Source of the DNA: Paenibacillus rhizophilus
GTDB taxonomy: Bacteria > Bacillota > Bacilli > Paenibacillales > Paenibacillaceae
NCBI RefSeq assembly: GCF_003854965.1
Contig: NZ_RQPI01000003.1
Coordinates: 124,001 to 188,000 of the forward strand
Length of the DNA: 64,000 nt
Direction of reading: 5' to 3'
The translations under genes and the position numbers were made by a program. Below are positions 8,084-17,247 of this stretch, in pieces. How positions within the stretch are numbered: position 1 is the first letter of the stretch; every line of letters begins with the position of its first letter. The notes beneath the pieces are model-generated. The model saw only the letters and a list, made by a program, of their open reading frames with translations, was not told the DNA's origin and did no database searches.

Positions 8084-8655
8084 AAAAGAAATCATTTATC
8101 GTTATCCTAGTCATTTCGTTTCTTTTATATGGGGGTTACCAAGGCTATGAATTTTATAGCGATCATTTTGTAGATCAAAGAATAATACAGAATATTTTGG
8201 AGCGGAATCATTATGCTATCACCAAAAAGAATACTGCTATAAAACTCGATCTTTCTATTAAACCTGAATGGATTCCTTTTAAAACGGAAAAACCACAAAA
8301 ACTTAACATTAAGATTGCAGAAAGCCACAGCACCAATATCATACTCCAACAAGTGTGGAATCGAGGCGACGATATCTATTTTAGTTTCCATACAACCTAT
8401 GATTTGAACTTCAATAAGGGTAAGTTTCTATATAACATGTTGTTAAATGATGACGGTACGTATACAACGAAAGGGTCGCCAGAGGATTTTCAACTAACCG
8501 ATCTCCATGGAAGTCAGATTCAAATAGGTCAGACCGGATATGGACCGGGTTCTGATTTTTCCTTCGGAATTGATCCAAGTGAATATGAAAGAATTCGAAA
8601 CGGATTTAATGTAAGTTACTCGGGGATGATTTTGTATGAGTATTTTAGAAAATAA
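8080..8655 (+). CDS. Membrane-anchored hypothetical protein, 191 aa
   Basis: MKKKSFIVILVISFLLYGGYQGYEFY is an uncleaved signal anchor or signal peptide; the remaining 165 residues are predicted outside the cell, with several beta-strand-like stretches (AIKLDLSIKPEW, KLNIKIAES, GDDIYFSFHTTYDL). ATG 8080 overlaps the TGA of the upstream lipoprotein gene by four bases. No known domain is recognised. Being coupled to a lipoprotein, the pair may form one extracytoplasmic complex; that is inference. Confidence 0.6.
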   Translation: MKKKSFIVILVISFLLYGGYQGYEFYSDHFVDQRIIQNILERNHYAITKKNTAIKLDLSIKPEWIPFKTEKPQKLNIKIAESHSTNIILQQVWNRGDDIYFSFHTTYDLNFNKGKFLYNMLLNDDGTYTTKGSPEDFQLTDLHGSQIQIGQTGYGPGSDFSFGIDPSEYERIRNGFNVSYSGMILYEYFRK

Positions 8656-8817
8656 TTCTTCGCATAACACAACGATTAAGATGCTATGCAGTCAATTACC
8701 GATCGGATGTTTCAATGGACCTATGTGAAGACTCATGAGACAGACTGTGGACCTTACTTTTATTGCAAAGAGTCCAGTTAGAGAGAAATGGAAACGAACA
8801 GAAGGAGATTTTAAAAC

Positions 8818-9294
8818 ATGCTTATTACGAGAGCGGAAGAAACGGATATTGAAGAGATTTTGCAATTGCAGCGTAAGGCTTTTATGGTAGAAGCGGCCAT
8901 ATACAATGATTACACGATTCAACCGCTGCGGCAGACCATCGATGAACTGAAATCGGAATATGAAACACAGACTTTACTTAAAGCGATTGCAGAGGGGGAT
9001 GTTATTGCTGGCTCTGTACGAGCTTTTGTTAGCGGCGATACTTGTTATATTGGCAGGTTAATTGTTCATCCGGATTTTCAAAATAGGGGAATTGGTACAA
9101 GGTTACTTCGTGAAGTCGAACAGGTGTTTAAGGAATGCCGGAGATACGAGTTGTTTACAGGGCACAAGAGCAAGAAGAATCTCTATTTGTACGGCAAGAA
9201 TGGATACCAGGGTTTCAAGTCACAAGTAATAAATGAGAAATTGACGATGATGTACCTTGAGAAGATGAATGACTCCCGGAAGATAGTCTTCTGA
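8818..9294 (+). CDS. GNAT-family N-acetyltransferase
   Basis: 158 residues with the full GNAT pattern: N-terminal MLITRAEETDIEEILQLQ, the strand IAGSVRAFV, the acetyl-CoA loop IGRLIVHPDFQNRGIGTRLL (Q-N-R-G-I-G) and the C-terminal LYLYGKNGYQGF. AGAAGGAG lies just before ATG 8818. It should acetylate an amino group of an unknown small molecule or protein. A 32-codon AT-rich frame at 8686-8781 just upstream may be a remnant of another gene. Confidence 0.85.
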   Translation: MLITRAEETDIEEILQLQRKAFMVEAAIYNDYTIQPLRQTIDELKSEYETQTLLKAIAEGDVIAGSVRAFVSGDTCYIGRLIVHPDFQNRGIGTRLLREVEQVFKECRRYELFTGHKSKKNLYLYGKNGYQGFKSQVINEKLTMMYLEKMNDSRKIVF

Positions 9295-9413
9295 CAGGGT
9301 TGCTCAAACTTCAAAGTTCCCCAGCTACTCCCGGTATTCCCTGGTCAGTCTTCTTGGTAGTCCTCTTCACAAAATGTCCTCCTATGCAAGCTGGAATTCA
9401 GCCGTTACTTTTT

Positions 9414-9439
9414 AGTACCTATATTACAAAAAAGTACCT
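9414..9439. promoter_or_regulatory. Putative HxlR-type operator: paired AGTACCT
   Basis: AGTACCT occurs at 9414-9420 and again at 9433-9439, 19 bases apart start to start, with an A/T-rich spacer. GTAC-centred pairs with this spacing are typical of HxlR/YodB-like regulators that control oxidoreductase genes. A TATAAT at 9465-9470 lies just downstream, so a repressor bound here would cover the upstream promoter region of the SDR gene. No HxlR gene is present in the window. Confidence 0.4.
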
Positions 9440-9613
9440 ACTGTTCTTTCGTGTCTGTTAGAACTATAATAGCAAATACTCATCAAAGCCAAGTGTACTT
9501 CAATTTCGGTTTGTACAGGAACTATTTGACGCCCGCGCGATTCGTCAGGCCTCTGACTTGTCGTTGATGGCTATGGACTTGACGGGTACATAATGACACG
9601 AAGGAGAATGATT

Positions 9614-10408
9614 ATGGAACTGAACTTGAAAGATAAATTAGTCCTCATTACAGGATCCACGGCGGGAATTGGTAAAGGAACGGCAGTCAGTTTTTTGAAA
9701 GAAGGAGCCAAAGTTATTATTAACGGCCGCTCTGATGAAAATGTTAAAGCAACGGTTAAAGAACTCTCCGCACTCGGAACGGTTTATGGAATTGCCGCAG
9801 ACGTTGCAGATAAAGCGGAATGCGAGAAACTCATCAATAAAGTGAACGAAATCGGAGATTTGGATGTCTTGATTAATAATACGGGTGTTTTTACCGTAAA
9901 GCCTTTTGTTGATGTGACGGATGAGGAATGGCTGGACTACTATCAAATTAATGTAATGAGCGCTGTTCGTTTATCCAAAGCATTCTTGCCCAAGATGATT
10001 GAACGTAATGCGGGACGAATCATTAACGTTGCAAGTGAAGCCGGGATCAAACCTTATCCAGAACTTATTCCTTATGGTATATCTAAAACTTCACTTATTA
10101 CGCTTTCAAGAGGTTTAGCGGAAGTGGCCAAAGGAACAAATGTAACGGTCAACTCGGTTCTTCCTGGACCGACGTGGACGGAAGGATTCGGCACTTTCAT
10201 TACAGACCTGGCTAAAGAGAACGGAAAAGATTTGGATACCTTTATTAAAGAATACTTTAAGAACGACCAGCCGACTTCTCTGATTCAGCGTTTTGCTACA
10301 GTTGAGGAAGTAGCTGATACCATTGTATTTATCGCATCCGATAAGGCATCAGCCATCAACGGTGCGGCTCAAAGAGTTGAAGGCGGGATTATCCACAGCA
10401 TTTTGTAA
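9614..10408 (+). CDS. Short-chain dehydrogenase/reductase (SDR)
   Basis: Classical SDR of 264 residues. TGSTAGIGKG is the cofactor-binding TGxxxGxG motif, NNTG replaces the usual NNAG, S-E-A-G is the region of the catalytic Ser and YGISK holds the Tyr and Lys. It should reduce or oxidise a carbonyl/alcohol with NAD(P)H. The start at ATG 9614 is set by AAGGAG at 9601-9606; an upstream ATG 9593 has no site. It is followed 39 bases later by an iron-type alcohol dehydrogenase and then an ABM monooxygenase, so the three probably form a detoxification or aldehyde-handling operon, perhaps controlled by the AGTACCT pair upstream. Confidence 0.85.
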   Translation: MELNLKDKLVLITGSTAGIGKGTAVSFLKEGAKVIINGRSDENVKATVKELSALGTVYGIAADVADKAECEKLINKVNEIGDLDVLINNTGVFTVKPFVDVTDEEWLDYYQINVMSAVRLSKAFLPKMIERNAGRIINVASEAGIKPYPELIPYGISKTSLITLSRGLAEVAKGTNVTVNSVLPGPTWTEGFGTFITDLAKENGKDLDTFIKEYFKNDQPTSLIQRFATVEEVADTIVFIASDKASAINGAAQRVEGGIIHSIL

Positions 10409-10447
10409 TAACGCGGCTGATGTAAAATGAAAAGGAGGAGTACTCAT

Positions 10448-11614
10448 ATGAACCCCTTTAAATTTAGTAATCCTACGAAAATCCTTTTTGGACGCGGGCA
10501 AGTCGAAGAAATTAAAAATGAAATTCCATCCTATGGACGGCGTATTTTGCTTCTATATGGGGGCGGGAGCATTAAAAAGAATGGGCTGTACGATGATGTG
10601 ATTAAAGCCCTGTCTGAAATTACAGATGTCTATATTACGGAACTGGGCGGAGTGGAACCCAATCCGCGATTAACAACGGTGAATAAGGGCATTGACCTTA
10701 TCAAAGAAAATAATTTGGATTTTATCCTTGCTGTTGGCGGCGGAAGCGTAATTGATTGTGCAAAAGCTATCGCTGTAGGCGTATACTACGAAGGCGACGT
10801 ATGGGATATTGTAACGAATAAGGCAACAGCGGCAAAAGCCGTTCCCTTCGGCACTATTTTGACGATCTCTGCGACAGGATCAGAAGTGAACGGCGGTTCG
10901 GTCATTACAAATTGGGAAGAAAAGGATAAACGTTTTTTTGTCTCCGATCTTACTTTCCCTAAATTTAGTGTTCTGGATCCGGAAAATACTTTTTCCGTAC
11001 CTCAGAACCAAACGGTTTACGGCATGGTAGACATTATGTCCCATGTTTTCGAGCAGTACTTTCATGCTTCATCCAATGCCCCGCTGCAAGAACGGTTCGG
11101 TGAATCCATCCTGCAGACAACAATGGAAGTTGCGCCCAAGTTAATTAATGATCTGGGTAATTACGATTACCGTGAAGTCATTATGCTTAACGCATCATTA
11201 GCTTTAAATGGCATTCTATCCATGGGTGTTCATACCGATTGGGCGACCCATATGATCGAGCATGCGGTCTCAGCCGTTCATGACATTCCTCATGGCGGCG
11301 GATTAGCAATTTTGTTCCCTAATTGGATGGAATTTGTCGCGTCCAAGAGACCGGAAAAAGTGGCTCAACTAGGGATTCGCGTTTTTGGAATTGATGCCAA
11401 AGACAAAAATGACTCTGACGTGGCAGCTGAGACGATTCAAAAATTACGTGAGTTTTGGACTTCGTTAGGGGCGCCTGGGAAGCTTTCCGATTATGGAATC
11501 GATGATACGGAAATCGGCATCATGCTTGAAAGAGCAATGGTGGCCGAAACCCTTGGAAGTTATGTCCCATTAAATAAAAACGATGTGGAGACTATTTTAA
11601 GAAAGTCATTATAA
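10448..11614 (+). CDS. Iron-containing alcohol dehydrogenase, butanol dehydrogenase type
   Basis: 388 residues, close in length and pattern to NAD(P)H-dependent butanol dehydrogenases (YugJ/BdhA). GGGSVIDCAKAIA is the nucleotide-binding segment. Metal ligands are expected in DIMSHVFEQYFH and in EHAVSAVHDIPHGGGLAI, which shows the conserved His pattern. It should reduce aldehydes to alcohols with a divalent metal in the active site. Start ATG 10448 follows AAAGGAGGAG with good spacing. It sits between the SDR and the ABM protein in one operon. Confidence 0.88.
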   Translation: MNPFKFSNPTKILFGRGQVEEIKNEIPSYGRRILLLYGGGSIKKNGLYDDVIKALSEITDVYITELGGVEPNPRLTTVNKGIDLIKENNLDFILAVGGGSVIDCAKAIAVGVYYEGDVWDIVTNKATAAKAVPFGTILTISATGSEVNGGSVITNWEEKDKRFFVSDLTFPKFSVLDPENTFSVPQNQTVYGMVDIMSHVFEQYFHASSNAPLQERFGESILQTTMEVAPKLINDLGNYDYREVIMLNASLALNGILSMGVHTDWATHMIEHAVSAVHDIPHGGGLAILFPNWMEFVASKRPEKVAQLGIRVFGIDAKDKNDSDVAAETIQKLREFWTSLGAPGKLSDYGIDDTEIGIMLERAMVAETLGSYVPLNKNDVETILRKSL

Positions 11615-11667
11615 TCATAAAACGAGCTTTCTCGCATTAAGCTGTTAAAAGGGGAGATGAAAGTAAA

Positions 11668-11958
11668 TTGAGCGCTATTTCTATTACAGCCATCCTTCAA
11701 GCAAAACCGGGAAAAGAGCAGCTTCTGTATCAAGAGTTAGTGAAAGCAGTAGCACCTTCCAGGTCGGAAGAGGGATGCATAAAGTATGTCCTCCATCAAT
11801 CTATCGAAAATAATGCAGTTTTTGTGTTTTATGAAATCTGGAAAGATGAAGAGTCTATCAACCTCCATATTGAGACCGACCATTATAAGCAATACCGGCG
11901 CAATATAGAGGATCTTATCGAGTCGAGGCAAGTATACCGACTGCAGGAAGTTAATTAA
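11668..11958 (+). CDS. ABM-family monooxygenase-like protein
   Basis: 96-residue ferredoxin-like-fold protein of the antibiotic biosynthesis monooxygenase (ABM/YgiN) family: AISITAILQAKPGKEQLL at the start, SRSEEGCIKYVLHQS in the middle and FYEIWKDEESINLHIETDHY near the end are the usual landmarks. Members act as small cofactor-free quinone or polyketide monooxygenases, or simply as dimeric stress proteins. The start is TTG 11668, with GGGGAG at 11651-11656 somewhat far away. It ends the SDR/alcohol dehydrogenase operon, followed by a hairpin. Confidence 0.8.
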   Translation: MSAISITAILQAKPGKEQLLYQELVKAVAPSRSEEGCIKYVLHQSIENNAVFVFYEIWKDEESINLHIETDHYKQYRRNIEDLIESRQVYRLQEVN

Positions 11959-11979
11959 TAATCTTGATAAAAAAGACAG

Positions 11980-12016
11980 AATTGGCCCTAAGCGAATCTC
12001 TTGCTTAGGGCCAATT
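11980..12016 (+). terminator. Strong hairpin after the ABM gene
   Basis: AATTGGCCCTAAGC (11980-11993) and GCTTAGGGCCAATT (12003-12016) form a perfect 14-bp stem with a 9-base loop. There is no long T run on the + side, but a run of A precedes it, so it would also work as a terminator for minus-strand transcription. Confidence 0.6.
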
Positions 12017-12134
12017 TCAATAACTTTACCCAAATTACCGAGAAAAAGGTGTCAAACTATAGGTGTCCCAGTCTATAATGAATTAAGGTAACTAACTATA
12101 AATATATTTGCATAAGTCAGGAGAAAATTTAACG

Positions 12135-13346
12135 ATGCATTTAACAAAAAATGATAACCGCCTTAGACTTGTCTTGCTTTTAGGCGCTTTTTCGGCACTG
12201 GGCCCTCTTACGATTGATATGTATTTGCCGTCATTTCCTGAAATCGCTGCTGATTTTGGTGCCCGTGCTTCTCTGGTCCAGCTTAGTCTAACTGCTTGCC
12301 TAATAGGATTAGGTCTAGGTCAAATGATTATGGGCCCTTTGAGTGACGTTCATGGAAGACGCAAGCCTATAATTATCTCACTTATTATCTACTTGATCGC
12401 TTCATTTGTCTGCGCGGTCTCACCTAATATCATTTATTTCATAGCAGCGCGCTTTGTTCAAGGCTTTGCCGCCTCCGCAGGAATTGTTATTTCTCGGGCT
12501 ATCATCCGCGATGTTTATAGCGGACCGGAGCTCACCAAGTTTTTTTCACTGCTCATGTTAGTGAATAATATATTCCCCTTAATTGCACCAGTTGCAGGAA
12601 GCGGCGTAATATCCTTTACTACTTGGGTGGGTGTTTTTGTGGTTTTGGGTACTGTTGGATTGGTTTTAGTCATTCTTGCAACCGTGAACCTTAAAGAGAC
12701 CTTGCCTGCTCAGAATCGAATTTCAGGCAACTTTGGCGAACTGATTAGAGGTATTCGAACCTTGCTTAAAGATCGCGAGTTTACCGGATACGCGCTGGCA
12801 CAAGGGATTATGATCGGAGGGGTATTCGCTTATGTATCAGGGACTCCCTTTATATACCAGAATATTTACGGTGCCTCTCCCCAATTGTTTGCAATTTTAT
12901 TCGGATCGAATGGAATAAGTTTAATTCTCGGTTCTCAAGTTGTTGGACGCTTTACCCATGTGATCCCGGAGCGGCGTTTCCTTGTTATTGGATTGCTATT
13001 ATCCGGCGCGTCAAGCCTTGCGGCCTTACTTGTGATTCTTTTGAACGGCCCATTACTAGCATTGGTTATTCCGCTTTTCTTTTTTGTTGCGTCTATCGGA
13101 ATAACTTCAACAGCCTCCTTCTCTCTGGCTATGGAGTCACAAAGTCATATGGCAGGGAGCGCATCTGCACTTCTTGGATTACTGCCTTTCCTGCTGGGAG
13201 CATTCACCTCTCCATTGGTTGGCATTGCCGGTGAATATACGGCAGTCCCAATGGGAGTTATTATCTTGTCGACCAGTTTATTGGCTATCCTTGCTTACTT
13301 TGGACTTGCACATAAATCCCAAACAAGCTATTCTGCGTGCTCTTAA
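12135..13346 (+). CDS. MFS drug exporter, Bcr/CflA type
   Basis: 403 residues with about 12 membrane segments. LTIDMYLPSFPEIAADF at the start and GQMIMGPLSDVHGRRKPI (motif A, cytoplasmic loop 2-3) followed by RFVQGFAASAGIVISRAIIRD are signature stretches of the Bcr/CflA subfamily, which exports drugs or small metabolites in exchange for protons. ATG 12135 follows AGGAG (12119-12123); a TATAAT at 12074-12079 could be its -10 box. Two copies of AGGTGTC (12047-12053 and 12061-12067) lie just before it and could be an operator. A hairpin terminator follows the gene. Confidence 0.85.
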   Translation: MHLTKNDNRLRLVLLLGAFSALGPLTIDMYLPSFPEIAADFGARASLVQLSLTACLIGLGLGQMIMGPLSDVHGRRKPIIISLIIYLIASFVCAVSPNIIYFIAARFVQGFAASAGIVISRAIIRDVYSGPELTKFFSLLMLVNNIFPLIAPVAGSGVISFTTWVGVFVVLGTVGLVLVILATVNLKETLPAQNRISGNFGELIRGIRTLLKDREFTGYALAQGIMIGGVFAYVSGTPFIYQNIYGASPQLFAILFGSNGISLILGSQVVGRFTHVIPERRFLVIGLLLSGASSLAALLVILLNGPLLALVIPLFFFVASIGITSTASFSLAMESQSHMAGSASALLGLLPFLLGAFTSPLVGIAGEYTAVPMGVIILSTSLLAILAYFGLAHKSQTSYSACS

Positions 13347-13404
13347 TTACAGACCATCTGTGTAGGAACGACAAAAAGGCCGCAGCACCAGTGCATAGCC
13401 CTTT

Positions 13405-13428
13405 AGCCCGCTCTAGACGCGGGCTTTT
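13405..13428 (+). terminator. Rho-independent terminator after the MFS gene
   Basis: AGCCCGC (13405-13411) pairs with GCGGGCT (13419-13425) across a 7-base loop, followed by TTTT. It marks the boundary between the AT-rich accessory zone and the carbohydrate locus. Confidence 0.7.
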
Positions 13429-13612
13429 CACATTTATTCCTCCCCGGTCGCCATCGGATTCTTTCCAGTCGCTCCAGTTCCCCGCGTCCAGAGACAAATG
13501 AGTCGATAAATTTCTTTTATTTTCACTTAACCAATAGAGCCCCCAAATGAAGTATGATAAAATCAATCTACATTGAAAACGCATTCACCAATATAGTACC
13601 GGTGGTGACAGG

Positions 13613-15409
13613 ATGAAGCTCTTCCTATTAAATCGGCTAAGAAATTTCACCCGCAAGCTGGGGAATAAGCTGGGGCTGGCCTTTTCGCTCATTGTTTGTG
13701 TGCTGATCCTGGTGCTTGCCACCGTTTCCTATTACCGGACAACCTGGATTATCAAAGACAACTATATTTCCAATACGGCCAAAGAGCTGGAGCATATGAA
13801 CGAGAGTCTGGATAACTATGTGGCGCAGATTGACGCGCTGTCGCTGTCGTTCAGGCGGGATGACAACTTTATGGAGGCGCTGATGAACGATGAGGAGGAT
13901 TTTTCAAGCCGCCTCTACATTGAGAACCAGCTTCGGAATTTGTTCTATCCCTCCAGCAGGGACATCGCCGCCGTCTCCCTGTTTATTCCGCGGACCGGAG
14001 CTCAGTACACCATATCAAGGCTGACGGACTCGCCGAAACTGGAAGTTGATCACCCTCGGCACATGACGTCGAACCGGTGGTACAAGGAGGCCAGCTCCAG
14101 AGCCAGTGCGTTCCGCAGCATCGAACCGCCGGTACCGTCATCACGTGCAGCTGATATGGATAACGAGTTTTTTACGTTTCACAGGGCACTCATCAATATT
14201 CCTAGCCAGAGGCCCTTGGGTATGGTGTCCATTACGATCAACTCTGCTTACCGGGATAAGATGATCAGCGATATTCTGGAGCAGGATGCCGAGGTTATTG
14301 CGATTTTTGACCGGAACAATACCTCCTTCTTTAACAGCAGCGGGAAAACATTAAGCCATGAGGCTGATTTGCTGCGGTCCATTGATTGGACGAAGCCGGA
14401 AGGCTACCTGAATTGGAGCAGCGGAAAGCAGGATTTTCTGGTCACGTACGACGTTTCGCCGGGCGACGGGTGGAAGCTGATCAAGCTGATCTCCACCAGC
14501 GCCTTGAACGAGCGGGCCGCAAATACGAGAAATCTGGAGTTTTTAATCGGACTGGCCTTTTTGCTGATCGGCACACTGCTCGTCACGTTTGCGACGAAAA
14601 CGATTACGCGACCGCTGAAGCGACTGTCGAAGCAGATGGAGAAGGTAGGAGGAGCGAACTTCGACGTGATGATTGATATTAACGGAAACGACGAAATCGC
14701 TTATCTCTCCAAAAAATTCAACGCGATGGTTGCCAAGATCAACGAGTTGATTAATGAGGAGTATAAAGCCAAGCTGGGTGAGAAGACCGCGCGCATGAAG
14801 GCGCTCGAAGCGCAGATCAATCCGCATTTTTTATATAATGCCCTGCAGACGATTTCCACGGAGGCGCTGGTCCACAAGGTCGATCATATTGACCGGATGG
14901 TGCAGGCGCTGGCTTACATTTTGCGGTATTCGATCCGGACCGGCGATCACGTGAATTTGTCCCGGGAAATGAAAAATGTCGAGAGCTATGTGATGCTGCA
15001 GCAGGCCAGATACGGCGAGAGATTATCCGTCCAGATCGGTCTGGAGGAAAGCATTGGCGATATCCACGTTCCCAAAATGGCCGTTCAGCTTCTGGTGGAG
15101 AATTCGATCAAGCATGTTCTGGAGCAGACCTTGAGTCCGGTCATGATCAGGATTCGGGGTTATTTCGGGGAAAGCCGGGCGATCATCGAGGTCAGCGACA
15201 ATGGTCCCGGCATTCCGCAAGACCGGCTTAAGGAGCTGCAGGAGCTGCTTCAGAAGGAGAACTGGTTGAGTGGACAGCAGGAGAGCATCGGGCTAAGGAA
15301 CTTATCCGAAAGATTAAAGCTGCTCATACACACGGGCGCCAGGCTGGATATCCGGAACCATCCGGAGGGAGGAGTATCCGTACAAATCATCATTCCTGTA
15401 GAAGACTAG
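13613..15409 (+). CDS. Sensor histidine kinase, YesM type
   Basis: 598 residues. A membrane span at about 20-42, an extracellular sensor region to about 305, a second span at about 308-328 and a HAMP domain (ITRPLKRLSKQMEKV onwards) precede the kinase core. EAQINPHFLYNAL contains the phospho-accepting His405 of the His_kinase family; LLVENSIKHVL is the N box and VSDNGPGIP and GLRNLSERL are the G boxes of the ATPase domain. Such kinases sense extracellular carbohydrate or a binding protein and phosphorylate the partner regulator encoded 40 bases downstream. The ribosome binding site before ATG 13613 is weak (GGTGGTGACAGG). Confidence 0.92.
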   Translation: MKLFLLNRLRNFTRKLGNKLGLAFSLIVCVLILVLATVSYYRTTWIIKDNYISNTAKELEHMNESLDNYVAQIDALSLSFRRDDNFMEALMNDEEDFSSRLYIENQLRNLFYPSSRDIAAVSLFIPRTGAQYTISRLTDSPKLEVDHPRHMTSNRWYKEASSRASAFRSIEPPVPSSRAADMDNEFFTFHRALINIPSQRPLGMVSITINSAYRDKMISDILEQDAEVIAIFDRNNTSFFNSSGKTLSHEADLLRSIDWTKPEGYLNWSSGKQDFLVTYDVSPGDGWKLIKLISTSALNERAANTRNLEFLIGLAFLLIGTLLVTFATKTITRPLKRLSKQMEKVGGANFDVMIDINGNDEIAYLSKKFNAMVAKINELINEEYKAKLGEKTARMKALEAQINPHFLYNALQTISTEALVHKVDHIDRMVQALAYILRYSIRTGDHVNLSREMKNVESYVMLQQARYGERLSVQIGLEESIGDIHVPKMAVQLLVENSIKHVLEQTLSPVMIRIRGYFGESRAIIEVSDNGPGIPQDRLKELQELLQKENWLSGQQESIGLRNLSERLKLLIHTGARLDIRNHPEGGVSVQIIIPVED

Positions 15410-15449
15410 TAGAATAGACAGAGAGCAATCAGACGGGAGGGATCTTCGC

Positions 15450-17078
15450 ATGTATAAGGTGTTGATTGTCGATGATGAGCGTCCTGTCCGGACGGCGATC
15501 AGGCTGGCCGGAGAATGGGAGAAGCTTGCGGTGTCCGAAATCGCGGAGGCGCCGGAAGCGCGTACGGGTCTAGAGCTGCTGAAGGAGTGGAAGCCGGATA
15601 TCGTGCTGGTCGATATCAAGATGCCCGTGATGGACGGGATGGAAATGCTTCGCAGGGCGAGTACCGAGCATCCGGAAGCCAAATATATCATTATCAGCGG
15701 CTTCGACGATTTTGAATATGCCAGACAAGCCATCCAGTACCGGGTAGTGGATTATTTGCTGAAGCCCGTCGACAAGGTCGAACTGAACCGGTCTCTGCGA
15801 CAGGCAATCCTGCAGCTTGACGAGGAAAGAAAAGACCGGGAAACGGAGCAGCATCAGAGAATGATGAATAATCTGTCCCTGCCTCTGTTCAAGGAAAAGC
15901 TGCTGACCATGATTATCGAAGGCGACCGCGTCCATCCCCCCATTATTGAGGATTACAAGAAATTGACTTCCATGACGAAGCAGGGCGTTCTTTACGGCTG
16001 TGCGATTATCCAGCTTCTTAATTTTAATAGTGTATGCGCTACCAGATTCAAGGGGGATTCATTCTCCTGCTATTTTGCATTGACGAATATGATCGATGAA
16101 TGCTGCGCTCCCTGGAGCCAGGGCTTCAGCTTCCGAAGCTATAAGTCCGATCATGAGATTATTGTCGTGCTTGAAATCGGCGACCATCCGGAGCCCAAAG
16201 ACTTCAGCGCGGCCAAAATAACGGAAATCATCGTTTCGCTGCAGAATCTGTTCGGATTCTCTTCCATCGCCGGCGTCGGAAGCTTTTCCCCTTCCTTTGA
16301 ACAACTCAGCGGCTCTTACAGCGAAGCGCATGCCGTTAAATCCAGCATCAATATTCTGAACAGCGAAAACCGGGTATTCACGGAAATCCAAACCGGGCGC
16401 AAGGCGGTAATATCATCCATCATGAACAAAAAGGAGCTGCTGATCCGCGCCTTCGAGAGCGGGAATATCGAGTTCACCCGGGGGATTGTGAGCCGGTACT
16501 TTGAACATGTCAAACAGGCCGGGTATTTCAGCATGGACGACGCGAGTAGGGCAGCTGCCGAATTTATCCTCATGATTGAAGATATTGCGCTTCAGCTGGG
16601 GATTCCGGAAGACTTGCAGGGAAAGCCGATGTCCTATGGAACCGTCCAGGCCTATCCTTCATTCGAGGATTTCAGCGAGTTTGTGTTTCGGGTCATTGCA
16701 CTCGTATTCGACAGGATTCAGGTCGGACTGAAAGGTTCGGAAACATTCAACATTATCCGCATCAAAAACTATATCGACGACAATTTTTTTAACGATATCC
16801 ATCTGACGATGTTCTCGGAGCAATATTATTTAAGCAAGGAGTATTTGTCCAGACTGTTCAAGGAAAGATTCGGGTTCGGCATCTACGAGTATGTGCTCAA
16901 AGTGCGAATGGACAAAGCCAAGGAAATGCTTGATGATCCGGCCATCAAAATCCAGCTGATTTCCAGCAAAGTCGGCTTCAACGACAATGCCTATTTTAGC
17001 AAGGCTTTCAAGAAATATTCCGGTCTGTCGCCAAGCGAATATCGGAACCTTATGCTGCAATCCAAAAAAAGCATGTGA
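15450..17078 (+). CDS. Response regulator with AraC-type DNA-binding domain, YesN type
   Basis: 542 residues. Receiver domain at about 1-120 with the acidic pair in LIVDDE, phospho-acceptor Asp55 in LVDIKMP, and KPVDK holding the conserved Lys. A long linker domain follows, then two helix-turn-helix motifs of the AraC family at about 435-540 (SKEYLSRLFKERFG and VGFNDNAYFSKAFKKYSGLSP). It is the partner of the kinase just upstream and should activate the binding-protein and glycoside hydrolase genes that follow. RBS GGGAGGG precedes ATG 15450. Confidence 0.92.
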   Translation: MYKVLIVDDERPVRTAIRLAGEWEKLAVSEIAEAPEARTGLELLKEWKPDIVLVDIKMPVMDGMEMLRRASTEHPEAKYIIISGFDDFEYARQAIQYRVVDYLLKPVDKVELNRSLRQAILQLDEERKDRETEQHQRMMNNLSLPLFKEKLLTMIIEGDRVHPPIIEDYKKLTSMTKQGVLYGCAIIQLLNFNSVCATRFKGDSFSCYFALTNMIDECCAPWSQGFSFRSYKSDHEIIVVLEIGDHPEPKDFSAAKITEIIVSLQNLFGFSSIAGVGSFSPSFEQLSGSYSEAHAVKSSINILNSENRVFTEIQTGRKAVISSIMNKKELLIRAFESGNIEFTRGIVSRYFEHVKQAGYFSMDDASRAAAEFILMIEDIALQLGIPEDLQGKPMSYGTVQAYPSFEDFSEFVFRVIALVFDRIQVGLKGSETFNIIRIKNYIDDNFFNDIHLTMFSEQYYLSKEYLSRLFKERFGFGIYEYVLKVRMDKAKEMLDDPAIKIQLISSKVGFNDNAYFSKAFKKYSGLSPSEYRNLMLQSKKSM

Positions 17079-17209
17079 ATGGCCCGGGCGTTCATTTTCA
17101 ATATGCAGTGTCGGCTCTTGCTTGTGGAGTTCAGGATATTCCTATAAATCCATCATTTTTGTACATTTCAATCGCGATGGCTTCGCGTTATTCTGGCATA
17201 GAGGGACCT

Positions 17210-17219
17210 TAAACGTTTA
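17210..17219. promoter_or_regulatory. Palindrome TAAACGTTTA before the binding-protein gene
   Basis: A perfect 10-bp palindrome with a central CG lies 29 bases upstream of the solute-binding protein start. It partly fits the CcpA cre pattern and LacI-family operators in general, but several outer cre positions do not match. It is a candidate for catabolite or local control of the genes from 17248 on. Confidence 0.25.
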
Positions 17220-17247
17220 CGTGGAGCCTGAAAAGAGGAGCTTCAGG

